DNA of 34,004 nt from Candidatus Spechtbacteria bacterium RIFCSPHIGHO2_02_FULL_43_15b (GCA_001819985.1 MHOE01000034.1:8606-42609), one strand, 5' to 3'. Positions 17,471 to 26,525 are shown, numbered from the stretch's first letter. Notes: a model not told the origin generated them from the letters alone. Numbers and translations: made by a program.

Positions 17471-17479
17471 TGCTATTAT
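17471..17479 (+). promoter_or_regulatory. Extended -10 promoter of the FtsH-like gene
   Basis: TG-C-TATTAT, an extended -10 element with only a weak -35 (TGTTCA at 17452). It leaves a leader of about 70 nt before the AAA+/M41 start. Confidence 0.5.
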
Positions 17480-17557
17480 GCCTAGCTGGTTTTTAGGCCG
17501 GCATTTGTTGTGAACCTTGAAAACATAAATACTTAAAAGCAGGCAAAGGAGTGCGAA

Positions 17558-20440
17558 ATGAACAGCGTCGGACAACGCCTTAGGGATGCTTTATGGTTTT
17601 TCCCATTAGACAAGTTTATTATTGTGTTCGGACTTTATGCATTTATGAGCGTTTCCACGCTTTTAATTAGGGGAACGGGCATTTTTAGCGCGCTTCTAGC
17701 GACATTCGGATTTGGCATCGTTTTTTTCGTATTTGCGATAGTGGTAGAGCGTAATACGGGGCTATTTGGCAATGGAATAAGAGATGATAAACCGTTTGCA
17801 TCCCGGTTACTTTTCGGGCCGATAAAAAGATCCGAAAACAAACGCGGTCAAAAACAAACCAATACTGGTGCTAGGGAGCTTGGGGACTTGGCAGTTTTCG
17901 CGCCAAATGTCGAGCCACCTTCGGGAATCGAAGACGAAAATTTCAAACGGCGTATGCGCGTCAACCAGATTGACTCGGCTAGACGCGCGGCTAGAAAAAT
18001 GCACGACAAGGTTATCCATACTGGTCTTTTCGTAGCTGTTTATATGGTTTTGTTCTGGTTTTCCTCTAACAGCATTACGGATTTTTTTACTTCAATCCTT
18101 GGGAGCGGACAATCTTCGCTGGGGGGCACTTTGGCAGGGGGAGGGGACATATCGTTTTCTTCGCCAAGTGAGCTTTTCATTATTGATTGGTTTTTACTGG
18201 TTGTTATATGGATTTTGATTGTTATATATTTCCCCAGGTGGTTTGTGTTCCTGATGCTCATAGCTATTTCAGGAATGCGTATTATGCTTCTGATATTTGG
18301 GGTAATGTCTTCAGCGTGGGTTATGAATATCGCAATGTTGCCGGTATTCTACATGGTGATGATGGTTTTTTTCTTCGGCAGTATTATGTGGCCGTTTCTT
18401 CAGCAAATCAAATATTTCAGGCCGGGAGACGCGTCGTGGGGGACGCCAAAGGGTTCTATGCGGGGTCAGCCCGAGGTAAGAGCAACGGTTGAAACGGAGT
18501 TGGCGAAATTCAGCGATTACATACAAGGTAAAAGCAAACGCCAGCCTACCCGCGGGATGATTTTCGAGGGTCCTCCGGGCACGGGGAAGACCCTATACGC
18601 TAAAGAAATCGCTACGGAATATAATATTCCGTTTGTTCTTGCCGACGGGGCCGCTTTTAGCGGTGTGCCTCTTCCTAACCTTGTGATGAAGTATATAGAA
18701 TGGCGGACGAATTCTCTCGCGGATGAATATGGAGGAGTCGTATTCTTTATAGACGAGGCGGAACTTCTTCTTGGGGCGCGTCAGGGCATGGGTTCAGGCG
18801 GCCCTGCAATCGGATACGGAAAAATCCGCGATGTATGGGACCTTTTGCCGTATGACCGTATCGGAGCAACATCGAGTTGCGGGGTTTCATATGATTCATC
18901 CGCGACAAGGGAGCGTTTCTGGGGACTAAAAGAGCCAGCATATCTCGCTGATGAAAAAAAGATTCAGACCCACCCCTTTTTTATGCCAGTAGGGATGGGC
19001 GGCGGATCGTCAGGAGCTATTTACCCGTTCTTGACATGGCTTCAGGGCACCGGGTCACCCGGATTTTCGAGTACATTTAAGCGGCGGATTGTGAACGATT
19101 TGCTCGATGGTCTTTTTATTCCATCCAACATTCCCGGCACTCAAAAAGTTTTGCGTTTACCTCCGGCAAGACCCAAGCATCGGACAATTCTTTTTATCGG
19201 CGCGACAAACCGGGCTTTTATGATCGACCCCGCGATTCGTCGTCCGGGACGCATGGGCGTACCGGTAAGATTCAAGACCCCGGACTTTGAATCGAGAAAG
19301 GATATCATCAATCTGTATTTTACCAAAGTAAATAAAGACGGATTATTGCGCCCAGAACTGATGGCAGATGAAGTGATTGATGAATTCGCTCGGGCGACAG
19401 GCGGCATGAGCCCAGCTGAAATAGAAGCATCTATAAACACCGCTTACGATGTTCGCGGCACTCATATAAAAAACTTGTTGCGCATAAAGGGTTTGCTGGG
19501 TAAAGGTGTCATTTTCGACAATCTTCTCGAGAGTGATCGCAAGTATTGGCTTCGACATAAAGATGAACTGGATAGTGCCGATTGGGACGACGACAGGGCG
19601 GATATGCGTTCTCTTCTCGAAGCAAGAAATGCTCTTATTTACGGAAAGGCTGATCCCGGACTAACCACGGGACAACACCGGGAGCAAACCGCGATTCATG
19701 AATACTGGGGGCATTTCCTTACGCTCAAAGCCGCTCTTGGCGATGTGATTCGGCCGTCTGTTATTTCAGTTATGCCACGGGGTAACGCGCTGGGAATGAT
19801 TTCTCATATACCCGTAGAAGAACGCGACCCAAAGCCGCAACATTACTATAAGGGACTGTTGCGGGTATCTATGGGTTCAATAGTCGCAGAGAGATTTTTC
19901 TTTGGAGAGAACCAGCCGGGCGTTTCAAGCGATTTGGATAACGCGACACGCATCGCGTGTTTTATAGTTCGCAGGGCGGGGATGGGTCCGTACGCATGTG
20001 GCGCGGAGGAGAGAAAGAAATTTGCCGAGTTGGGCGAAACGCTTATAGCTGTTACCGATTCCGGAATGGCTATGCTCAATCCATTTGCCCAGGATTTCGT
20101 GGAAAAGACGCTTGCGGATCCAAGTTCTCACGAGAGGGTAGCGGTTATGCTTGGCCAGGCGTTTGTTGATGACTACCGACTTATTCGCGCTAATGTACTT
20201 AAAGATTACGCATTTCATAGCGGTGTTGTTTCAGAGCTTCTCCGCTTAGAGGAATTGGGCGGTTCGAAACTCGAAGATATATGGAGTAAGCTCGGAGATA
20301 TTTTGGTTACATGGAACAATATGAGCGAGGAAATGGTTTCCTGGTGGCCCGATAGGATCGTGGAACTGGAAAATTATTTCTATAATCCTTATCGTAAATC
20401 CGAATCAGACGAAGTGCTTGAAGGGGTATCGAAAGTATGA
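17558..20440 (+). CDS. Membrane AAA+ ATPase with FtsH-type M41 domain, altered zinc motif
   Basis: 960 residues, against about 600-650 for usual FtsH. Around six hydrophobic segments occupy 18-63 and 153-280. The AAA+ module has Walker A GPPGTGKT (338-345), Walker B VVFFIDEAE (394-402) and sensor/second-region ATNRAFMIDPAIRRPGRMG (549-567). About 145 residues lie between Walker B and sensor 1, with Gly- and aromatic-rich inserts. The C-terminal part aligns with peptidase M41: ISVMPRGNALG matches FtsH, and SSDLDNATRIA carries the third-ligand Asp (D792). The zinc motif reads HEYWGH (714-719), one residue longer than HExxH. AAGGAG precedes the ATG. It may be a membrane protease with changed metal geometry or a chaperone-like unfoldase. 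It overlaps the next gene by 4 nt. Confidence 0.88.
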   Translation: MNSVGQRLRDALWFFPLDKFIIVFGLYAFMSVSTLLIRGTGIFSALLATFGFGIVFFVFAIVVERNTGLFGNGIRDDKPFASRLLFGPIKRSENKRGQKQTNTGARELGDLAVFAPNVEPPSGIEDENFKRRMRVNQIDSARRAARKMHDKVIHTGLFVAVYMVLFWFSSNSITDFFTSILGSGQSSLGGTLAGGGDISFSSPSELFIIDWFLLVVIWILIVIYFPRWFVFLMLIAISGMRIMLLIFGVMSSAWVMNIAMLPVFYMVMMVFFFGSIMWPFLQQIKYFRPGDASWGTPKGSMRGQPEVRATVETELAKFSDYIQGKSKRQPTRGMIFEGPPGTGKTLYAKEIATEYNIPFVLADGAAFSGVPLPNLVMKYIEWRTNSLADEYGGVVFFIDEAELLLGARQGMGSGGPAIGYGKIRDVWDLLPYDRIGATSSCGVSYDSSATRERFWGLKEPAYLADEKKIQTHPFFMPVGMGGGSSGAIYPFLTWLQGTGSPGFSSTFKRRIVNDLLDGLFIPSNIPGTQKVLRLPPARPKHRTILFIGATNRAFMIDPAIRRPGRMGVPVRFKTPDFESRKDIINLYFTKVNKDGLLRPELMADEVIDEFARATGGMSPAEIEASINTAYDVRGTHIKNLLRIKGLLGKGVIFDNLLESDRKYWLRHKDELDSADWDDDRADMRSLLEARNALIYGKADPGLTTGQHREQTAIHEYWGHFLTLKAALGDVIRPSVISVMPRGNALGMISHIPVEERDPKPQHYYKGLLRVSMGSIVAERFFFGENQPGVSSDLDNATRIACFIVRRAGMGPYACGAEERKKFAELGETLIAVTDSGMAMLNPFAQDFVEKTLADPSSHERVAVMLGQAFVDDYRLIRANVLKDYAFHSGVVSELLRLEELGGSKLEDIWSKLGDILVTWNNMSEEMVSWWPDRIVELENYFYNPYRKSESDEVLEGVSKV

Positions 20441-21138
20441 AACGGATTCTAAAAAATAGCGTTTATTTTGCTGTTATCGCGGGCATTGTTATACTGGGAT
20501 CGCGGTCATATGCGGAGCCACAAGGGACGCTTATCGGAGACAAGGCGTTTATAGAATGCGAGAAAAAAATCAAAAACGCGGAATTTCGCGGCACAAACGA
20601 GCGTGAGAAAGTATCAAATCTCGCCGATTGCATAAACATAGTGCACGGAGAAAATATTTCCGTATCAGGATTTTACGATCAGAGAAGCAATTGGGTAGAA
20701 TACGAAGTAAACCTAGATTTTGAGCGAGCGGATACGGTTGCCGATTTCACGGCGTTGAAAGATGCTGAAAAGAGAATTATCGGAGAACTTGCCACTACAA
20801 CAGCAAGATTACTCGTTCCTGATTTGGGGAGCGGAAAATATAGCGGCGCCGGTATAGAAGGAATGAAAATAAGCGTTAGCAAGATTCATGTTTCACGGAG
20901 AAGTTCTGGTTCAGAGGAGGAGCTGTTTTTTGAGGATGCTCCATTTCTTCAACCGGGTAGAACTGGAGAGGCGTACTTTTTTCAGAGGGACGGTTTGGAA
21001 AAACTTGCGAAAGAGCCAAACAGTTTCAACTGGGAGATATATCAGTCGCCATCCACATGGAGTGAGGGTTATCCGCGGATAGGAACTCCCGAAGAGCCCA
21101 AGCCGCAACCGTCGGATAGGGCTATGCCAATAGAGTAA
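20437..21138 (+). CDS. Secreted protein of unknown function, coupled to the FtsH-like gene
   Basis: 233 residues. A clear signal peptide (MKRILKNSVYFAVIAGIVILGSRSYA, cleavage probable after SYA-E) sends it across the membrane. The mature part has two cysteines (IECEKK, LADCIN) about 30 residues apart that could form a disulfide, and mixed alpha/beta composition; I recognise no domain. Its ATG overlaps the TGA of the AAA+/M41 gene (ATGA), so the two are translationally coupled and probably act together, for example as an extracytoplasmic partner or modulator of the membrane ATPase. A terminator follows directly. Confidence 0.75.
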   Translation: MKRILKNSVYFAVIAGIVILGSRSYAEPQGTLIGDKAFIECEKKIKNAEFRGTNEREKVSNLADCINIVHGENISVSGFYDQRSNWVEYEVNLDFERADTVADFTALKDAEKRIIGELATTTARLLVPDLGSGKYSGAGIEGMKISVSKIHVSRRSSGSEEELFFEDAPFLQPGRTGEAYFFQRDGLEKLAKEPNSFNWEIYQSPSTWSEGYPRIGTPEEPKPQPSDRAMPIE

Positions 21139-21143
21139 AACTT

Positions 21144-21170
21144 AAAAACCAACAGGAATGTTGGTTTTTT
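21144..21170 (+). terminator. Rho-independent terminator after the secreted protein gene
   Basis: 11-bp stem AAAAACCAACA / TGTTGGTTTTT with loop GGAA and a T-rich tail, 5 nt after the stop codon. Confidence 0.9.
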
Positions 21171-21273
21171 GTTTTCATTTGTTTTACCTTAAAAGCCGAA
21201 AACTTATTGCTTTATACTCGTTTTTGCTGGTATAAGGTTTATGGTAAGTCCTTTGACAAAGACGAGGTGCGTT

Positions 21274-23763
21274 ATGATAAAACGGTTTTTCGCCATAGCT
21301 ATGGTTTTAAGTTTGATTCTCTCGATATCGTGCGGCGGACAGACTGACACGAATCTCGACGAAAATTTGCCGGTTACAAAATCCACACCTGAAAATGTTG
21401 TCGAGAGCGGGATCAATCTCGATGATTATGATAATTTGCTCGTAGCTTACAACATTCCAGGATTGGATAAAACTTTTACTCCACTTGAATTATATGAAAG
21501 CGCGCACGGAAAACAAGTTGACAAAACCCTTTTTCCCCTGGTTCTGCCCGTGTTTATAGATGAAGATAATAACGCGGTTGCGGTTCTTGGTCACGGCGGG
21601 AAAGCAATGCTTATAGACAGGTATGTTATAGTTTCTTCGGTTGTAACTAAGTTTCCCGAACTTGATTCCCGGGATTTGCCCCCGCCACTTAGGGGTACGC
21701 ATCCCGGACTTATGCTTGTTTTCGATGTGTCTCCGAGCGGAGATTTTATAAGCGAAGTTTTGGATGCGAGTTTGGCTAAAAATGAAAAATTAGGCATAGA
21801 GATTTTCAAAAGGAATTCGAATTCAATATATCCATTTCCAAAGTCCATGCCGTTTGAGCTCGGTTCGATGGAAGATATTTCTCTTGCCGATAGTGTTGTT
21901 TTCTACGGATACACATCCGGAATACAGGGAGAGTATTCCCTAACGGAAAAGAGAGGAGCTGTTTCGGCAATAGATCTCGAGTCGGGTATTTTCAGGATAA
22001 ACGGGTCTGCGACTGTAAAAGACCCCGGCTCTCCATTGTTCACTTTGGATTGCGGAAGGCAGAAGCTGTCGGGAATTGTTTTGGGCTCGTTCGCCAATAC
22101 GGGAAGAGAGAGTGAAACTTTTGTTGCCGGTATAAATAAAGTAGCTGAATTTTTTGAGCAGGAAACGGGAGTAGCGTTCAAAACGAAAGAGCCGGAATCC
22201 TTATGTAAAATCGAAAATCCGAAGTTGACTGGCGCGCTTGTTGAAAAAATGTCTGATGGCGAATACGACGCGTCTTTTGATGTCGCACATTTGAAAGGTT
22301 TTGATTTTGAAGATGCATTCAAGTGGGTGCGTCCATTCGAAGGTGTTATAGTAAATAAACAAAATCCAGATGTGATATCTTCGCTAGGGACTGCCCTGCT
22401 TATAGATGATTACGCGGTTGTGAGCGCTTCGGCGGTTAAACTGGACCCTTCTCATTCAGATGTCCATAGATACAGGATTGTATGGGGCGATTTGGAAAAA
22501 GGAGGGTTGGGGAATGTAGTTGAGTATGTTGAGTTTGCGGGTTACGACTCCACTAAGAGCGTGGCGTTATTCAGAAGGACTGATACTGCCCAATTTCCAA
22601 TTCCAAAAGGATTGGAGCTTAAAATAGGTTCTTCCATGGAATTGAAAAATGGCGTTGAAGCCAGCGTTTTATACGCTTTTGGATTCTTCAGCATATCTGA
22701 TTCGGAGCGAATAAGTAACGGCGCGAATCCGCTTGCTGTCGTAAGCAAGGTTAGCCAAGAAAACGCAGAGCGGGCATTCTATTTTCAGGGCAGTATTTCT
22801 GAACACGAGGCTGGTGCCCCCATTTTCGCGTTTAGGGACGGAGAGCTTGAGCTGGTTGGACTTAGCCACGGCCCGATGAATTCTTCGGAGTCGGAAACCT
22901 TAGGTCAGGCTTTGACAGTTGAATTTATGCTGAACGCCGTGGAAGAGATTAAATGCGCCAATTCAAATGCCGCGTGTGGTGTCACGAAAAGCACCGATTT
23001 TTATGAGCCGCAACCTAGAATGCCGGAAATCGCGGCTAAAATCGTTGTGATTGCTTCAGGAAAAGACAAGGACGGCAACGATAAGGAAGAATTAAAAACC
23101 GGAGAGGCGACTATACTTTCAGGAAAGTATGTTATCACTTCTTCAGAACTTTTCCCTAGAAGCGGAAGGTTGGTTCAGGGAAATTTTGAAGAGGATAAAA
23201 GCGATATAAGGGCGAATACGATTAGGATTGCCGACAACGATATTTCTATAAGAATACTTATGTTCAGGGATTTTTTGTATTTGGACGAGATAGGAAGCTT
23301 GTCGGACATGAAAGTCGATGAATACGACGAAACATACAAAATGGAGATCCTTAAAGTAATTTTAGTGGATAGAGAAAATGGATACGCGCTTTTAGAAAGA
23401 GGCGATCCGAAACTTGGCGTAAGCGCGGATATACCTATCTATCAAGGGCTATATTCGGATTTGGATTTTATAACTACTCATTTGGAAATTATTTCGGAAA
23501 ATGGAAAGCCACGATTTGTGGAAGTAACAACCCACGGAAGAGTTACATACAGCCGAAGCGCGAACTCCGCGTTTATATTCAGCGGGTTTGTGCATGAAAA
23601 TCTGGGAGCGCCTGTCCATGATAGGGAGAGCGGAAAATTAATCGGGATAATATCGCGAGGAGACCCCGAATTTGCGAAACAAATTAACACTGAAGGATTC
23701 GGACTTTCAATGCAATTTATCAAAGAAAAGATAAAGCAGAAAACTGGCATCAATATTTTCTAA
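21274..23763 (+). CDS. Lipoprotein with three tandem degenerate trypsin-like domains
   Basis: About 829 residues. I take the ATG at 21274 (MIKRFFAIAMVLSLILSISCGGQ), which gives a lipoprotein signal with lipobox SISC; GAGGTG lies upstream. The track start at 21241 would add 11 residues. The mature protein holds three repeats, each with a GTGFLI-like strand: GKAMLIDRYVIVSS, GTALLIDDYAVVSAS, GEATILSGKYVITSS, and later a small-residue-rich APxF/APV-type segment where serine proteases have GNSGGP: DPGSPLF, EAGAPIF, NLGAPVH. In a trypsin/DegP fold these are the strand before the catalytic His and the Ser loop. His, Asp and the canonical GxSGG appear lost in all three, so they are probably pseudo-proteases for binding. 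Membrane-anchored, likely extracytoplasmic. Confidence 0.78.
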   Translation: MIKRFFAIAMVLSLILSISCGGQTDTNLDENLPVTKSTPENVVESGINLDDYDNLLVAYNIPGLDKTFTPLELYESAHGKQVDKTLFPLVLPVFIDEDNNAVAVLGHGGKAMLIDRYVIVSSVVTKFPELDSRDLPPPLRGTHPGLMLVFDVSPSGDFISEVLDASLAKNEKLGIEIFKRNSNSIYPFPKSMPFELGSMEDISLADSVVFYGYTSGIQGEYSLTEKRGAVSAIDLESGIFRINGSATVKDPGSPLFTLDCGRQKLSGIVLGSFANTGRESETFVAGINKVAEFFEQETGVAFKTKEPESLCKIENPKLTGALVEKMSDGEYDASFDVAHLKGFDFEDAFKWVRPFEGVIVNKQNPDVISSLGTALLIDDYAVVSASAVKLDPSHSDVHRYRIVWGDLEKGGLGNVVEYVEFAGYDSTKSVALFRRTDTAQFPIPKGLELKIGSSMELKNGVEASVLYAFGFFSISDSERISNGANPLAVVSKVSQENAERAFYFQGSISEHEAGAPIFAFRDGELELVGLSHGPMNSSESETLGQALTVEFMLNAVEEIKCANSNAACGVTKSTDFYEPQPRMPEIAAKIVVIASGKDKDGNDKEELKTGEATILSGKYVITSSELFPRSGRLVQGNFEEDKSDIRANTIRIADNDISIRILMFRDFLYLDEIGSLSDMKVDEYDETYKMEILKVILVDRENGYALLERGDPKLGVSADIPIYQGLYSDLDFITTHLEIISENGKPRFVEVTTHGRVTYSRSANSAFIFSGFVHENLGAPVHDRESGKLIGIISRGDPEFAKQINTEGFGLSMQFIKEKIKQKTGINIF

Positions 23764-23772
23764 ATAGCCAGT

Positions 23773-23799
23773 AAAAGAGCGAATTACCCGCTCTTTTTG
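23773..23799 (+). terminator. Terminator of the pseudo-protease lipoprotein gene
   Basis: 9-bp stem AAAAGAGCG / CGCTCTTTT with loop AATTACC and a T tract, just after the stop codon. Confidence 0.88.
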
Positions 23800-23869
23800 T
23801 TTTGAGAAATAAGGTAAGATTTAACCTAAAGTAAAATTGTAACGCAAGATTTAGATTTTTTTTGGTTAA

Positions 23870-23895
23870 AATAAAACCCGCTTTTGGCGGGTTTA
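23870..23895 (-). terminator. Terminator of the NUDIX gene (minus strand)
   Basis: 8-bp stem AAACCCGC / GCGGGTTT with a 5-nt loop. Read on the minus strand it is followed by a T-rich tail (TTTATTTTAACC), as expected downstream of the reverse NUDIX gene. Convergent with the forward terminator just before it. Confidence 0.8.
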
Positions 23896-23902
23896 TGCAT
23901 TG

Positions 23903-24610
23903 TTAACTTATTTTTGATAAATCCAATACTGAAAGCAAAGTTCCTACTATTCCCCTGGTAGTCATTTCTTCAAGTTTTGCGGCATCTCTCCACGGTATGA
24001 AATAGCAGGCATCTATTTTTTCGTCGCTATCCTCGGGCACGGACAATAATTGGGGTTTGAACGCATAGAAACCCGGCATTATCGGCCAAACTTCATCAGG
24101 CAGTATTTCTATAGAAAAAAAATGCAGTCCCTCATTATTTCTCGAAGTGTCGTGCGAAGATGCCTGGGGATTGATGTTATTTCCGGGAAGAAGTTTAATG
24201 CGATCGGGTGAAACGGTGAATCCGGTTTCTTCCCGAAGTTCTCGTATGGCTGTTTCTAGGTGCTCTTCTCCGAAATCCAATCTTCCCATCGGGGCATTGA
24301 GGACATTTTCTTCGCGTATAGTGGGTCTATACTGCCTGACAACGCATACAAAAAGTTGTCTTTCAATGATAATCCACGGTAGAATTATCGATCCGCCGCC
24401 GCCGTATGCATGGGATATTACGCCGCAGTATCCTTCGTTTCGCATTCCGAATTGGTATTCGTATTGGATTCTGGGATGAAATAATCTTAGATGATTGACT
24501 TTCTTAATGATTTGTCCGTTTAATTCGACCACCCAGTCCCTTTCTAATTCTTCTTCGTCTGTCATGGGGCGTATTATTCGCGGATTCACGCCTAAATTTT
24601 CAAACGGCAT
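23903..24610 (-). CDS. NUDIX hydrolase
   Basis: 235-residue hydrolase of nucleoside-diphosphate-linked substrates. The Nudix box is complete: G-x5-E-x7-REUxEExGU reads GRLDFGEEHLETAIRELREE then TGF. Upstream sequence FVCVVRQYRPTIREENVLNAP is like ADP-ribose pyrophosphatase-type members, which hydrolyse ADP-ribose and sugar nucleotides, but the N-terminal ~80 residues are less typical and the substrate cannot be fixed. The track starts 8 codons earlier; I choose the ATG at 24610 because GGAGG sits 7 nt upstream of it. The gene is divergent from the PPC-domain gene and ends at its own terminator. No signal peptide; cytoplasmic. Confidence 0.9.
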   Translation of the reverse strand: MPFENLGVNPRIIRPMTDEEELERDWVVELNGQIIKKVNHLRLFHPRIQYEYQFGMRNEGYCGVISHAYGGGGSIILPWIIIERQLFVCVVRQYRPTIREENVLNAPMGRLDFGEEHLETAIRELREETGFTVSPDRIKLLPGNNINPQASSHDTSRNNEGLHFFSIEILPDEVWPIMPGFYAFKPQLLSVPEDSDEKIDACYFIPWRDAAKLEEMTTRGIVGTLLSVLDLSKIS

Positions 24611-24713
24611 AATCCATCCTCCTATTTTATACACTTGCCCTACCGGAAAATTTTTTGTAAAATGTAAGCGTATTTCACGGGTAAAGTATATGTAAAATTA
24701 ACAAATATGTCAA

Positions 24714-25139
24714 ATGGAACTCATTAAAACATTTCAATCATTGCATATATTGCGTCTAAGCTACGGCGAAGAGTTAAGGGAACAGCTTGAGAAGTTTTGC
24801 GCGGATAACAATATCGGCGCGGCGTGGATAAACGCCATAGGCGCCACTAAGGAGCTGGAAATAGGAGTTTATAACCTTAAGGAAAAGAAATACGACACAA
24901 AAGTATTTTCGGAAATGCTTGAGATAACAAGCGTAATAGGAGATATGTCAATTAAAGACGGCAAGCCCTTTCTGCACGCGCACGGGACTTTCAGCAGGCC
25001 GTCAATGGAGGTAGTGGGCGGCCACATTATGAGGTGCGTAACTTCTGCGACTCTGGAGATTTTATTAAACAAAATCGAAGGGTCTATGGAAAGACAGCAT
25101 GATGAGTTTTCGGGTCTTCATTTGCTGTGCAAGGATTAA
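24714..25139 (+). CDS. PPC/DUF296 domain protein
   Basis: 141 residues comprising one PPC (plants and prokaryotes conserved, DUF296) domain: LRLSYGEELREQLEKFCADNNI at the start, INAIGATKELEIGVYN, then LHAHGTFS and VVGGHIMRCVTSATLEI. The paired histidines in HAHGTFS and GGH match those that bind metal in trimeric prokaryotic PPC proteins. In plants the domain accompanies AT-hooks and binds DNA partners; the bacterial stand-alone forms are of uncertain function, possibly DNA-binding. There is no AT-hook here. A TG-TAAAAT box lies about 15 nt before the ATG, with no Shine-Dalgarno. It shares an intergenic promoter region with the reverse NUDIX gene. Confidence 0.85.
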   Translation: MELIKTFQSLHILRLSYGEELREQLEKFCADNNIGAAWINAIGATKELEIGVYNLKEKKYDTKVFSEMLEITSVIGDMSIKDGKPFLHAHGTFSRPSMEVVGGHIMRCVTSATLEILLNKIEGSMERQHDEFSGLHLLCKD

Positions 25140-25168
25140 GTTTTAATTAAGTTATAGTTTATTTTGAT

Positions 25169-26440
25169 ATGAGAAAGAGAAGAGTGTATTTGGATCATGC
25201 CTCATCAACTTCCGTTGACACGGCGATTTTCGATTTTATGAAACCGTATTTCACTGATAAGTACGGCAATCCCGGGGGTATGCACCTTTTTGGCCAGGAG
25301 GCGCAGGTTGCGATAGACGATTCAAGGGATAAGGCGGCAAGATTTTTTGGGTGCGATTTTTCGGAAATAGTATTCACTGGTTCGGCGACGGAAGCGAACA
25401 ATTTGGCGATAAGAGGTATAGTAAAAAATACTTTATTGGCAATACCTAATTTCATACCGCATATCGTAACTTCCAAAATAGAACATTCTAGCGTGCTGGA
25501 AACGCTAAGGGATTTGGAGAGGAACGGGGTCGAAGTTACATATCTAGATGTGAACGGCGAAGGATTCGTAAACCCTGATAATATCGCAAACGCGATAAAG
25601 GATACAACGATACTAATTTCAATAATGTACGCAAGTAATGAGATAGGCACTATACAGCCGATACAAAAGATATCGCAGGTAGTTTTGAACGCCAGAAAAA
25701 ATTTCAGCAAAACCCCTAAATTAAGCAAGGCCGCGAATATTATGCTTATGGGTCGAGTTGAAAATCACGAAGAAACTTCTCACGGAAAAGAACCCTTGCT
25801 TAGCGGGGCTCCGTACTTCCACACGGACGCGGTTCAAGCTCTTAATTATTTGGATTGCAATGTTTCAAGATTGGGAGTGGATATGCTTACATTTTCCGGG
25901 CATAAGATCTACGGTCCTAAAGGAATCGGCGGTTTGTATGTCAAAAAAAATACTCCAATAGCATCAATAATCACAGGAGGAAAACAGGAAATGGGATTTC
26001 GTTCAGGTACGGAAAATGTGCCCTACATAGTTGGCTTTGGTATGGCTGTTGAAATAGCCGGCAACATGAGAATTGCGGAAACGGTGCGGTTAGAAAAATT
26101 GCGCGATTATTTTGTTAGGGAAGTTATAAAAAGAATACCCAGCGCAAAGCTAAATGGTCCGCAAAAAAGCGGAAGGCTGGCGAATAACGCGAATTTCTTA
26201 TTCAAAGGTTTTCCCGCGAATAACTTAATAATAGCGCTTGATCGCGAAGGTATAGCTGTGTCGTCAGGAGCGACATGCACAATTAAGACAGTAGTTTCAT
26301 CGGAAACATTAATGGCTATAGGACTGGACAAAGAAGAAGCAAAGCAAAGCTTAAGATTTACATTTGGAAGAGGAACTACGGAAAAAGATCTGGAATATGT
26401 TTTATTCAATCTCGAAGATATAGTGAATAAAAATAGGTAA
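25169..26440 (+). CDS. Cysteine desulfurase (NifS/IscS type)
   Basis: PLP enzyme that takes sulfur from cysteine as a persulfide for Fe-S clusters and tRNA thiolation. Visible: VYLDHASSTS at the start, GSATEANNLAI, the EHSSV His (H106), HTDAVQAL, the PLP lysine in SGHKIYGPKG (K246), FRSGTENVP, and AVSSGATCT with the catalytic Cys370. At 423 residues it is somewhat longer than IscS, mainly because about 25-30 additional residues (roughly 178-212, with HEETSHGKEP) lie before the HTDAVQAL strand. No iscU, sufBCD or mnmA is adjacent, so its sulfur acceptor is unknown. A TATAGT ends 10 nt before the ATG. A terminator-like hairpin follows. Confidence 0.93.
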   Translation: MRKRRVYLDHASSTSVDTAIFDFMKPYFTDKYGNPGGMHLFGQEAQVAIDDSRDKAARFFGCDFSEIVFTGSATEANNLAIRGIVKNTLLAIPNFIPHIVTSKIEHSSVLETLRDLERNGVEVTYLDVNGEGFVNPDNIANAIKDTTILISIMYASNEIGTIQPIQKISQVVLNARKNFSKTPKLSKAANIMLMGRVENHEETSHGKEPLLSGAPYFHTDAVQALNYLDCNVSRLGVDMLTFSGHKIYGPKGIGGLYVKKNTPIASIITGGKQEMGFRSGTENVPYIVGFGMAVEIAGNMRIAETVRLEKLRDYFVREVIKRIPSAKLNGPQKSGRLANNANFLFKGFPANNLIIALDREGIAVSSGATCTIKTVVSSETLMAIGLDKEEAKQSLRFTFGRGTTEKDLEYVLFNLEDIVNKNR

Positions 26441-26525
26441 TAAATGCCGGTAAAAACTAAAGAGCAAAATATTGCGTCTTTTAAGTAGGTAGCCGAATTT
26501 ATGATTTCGAATTTCGGCGAGATAT

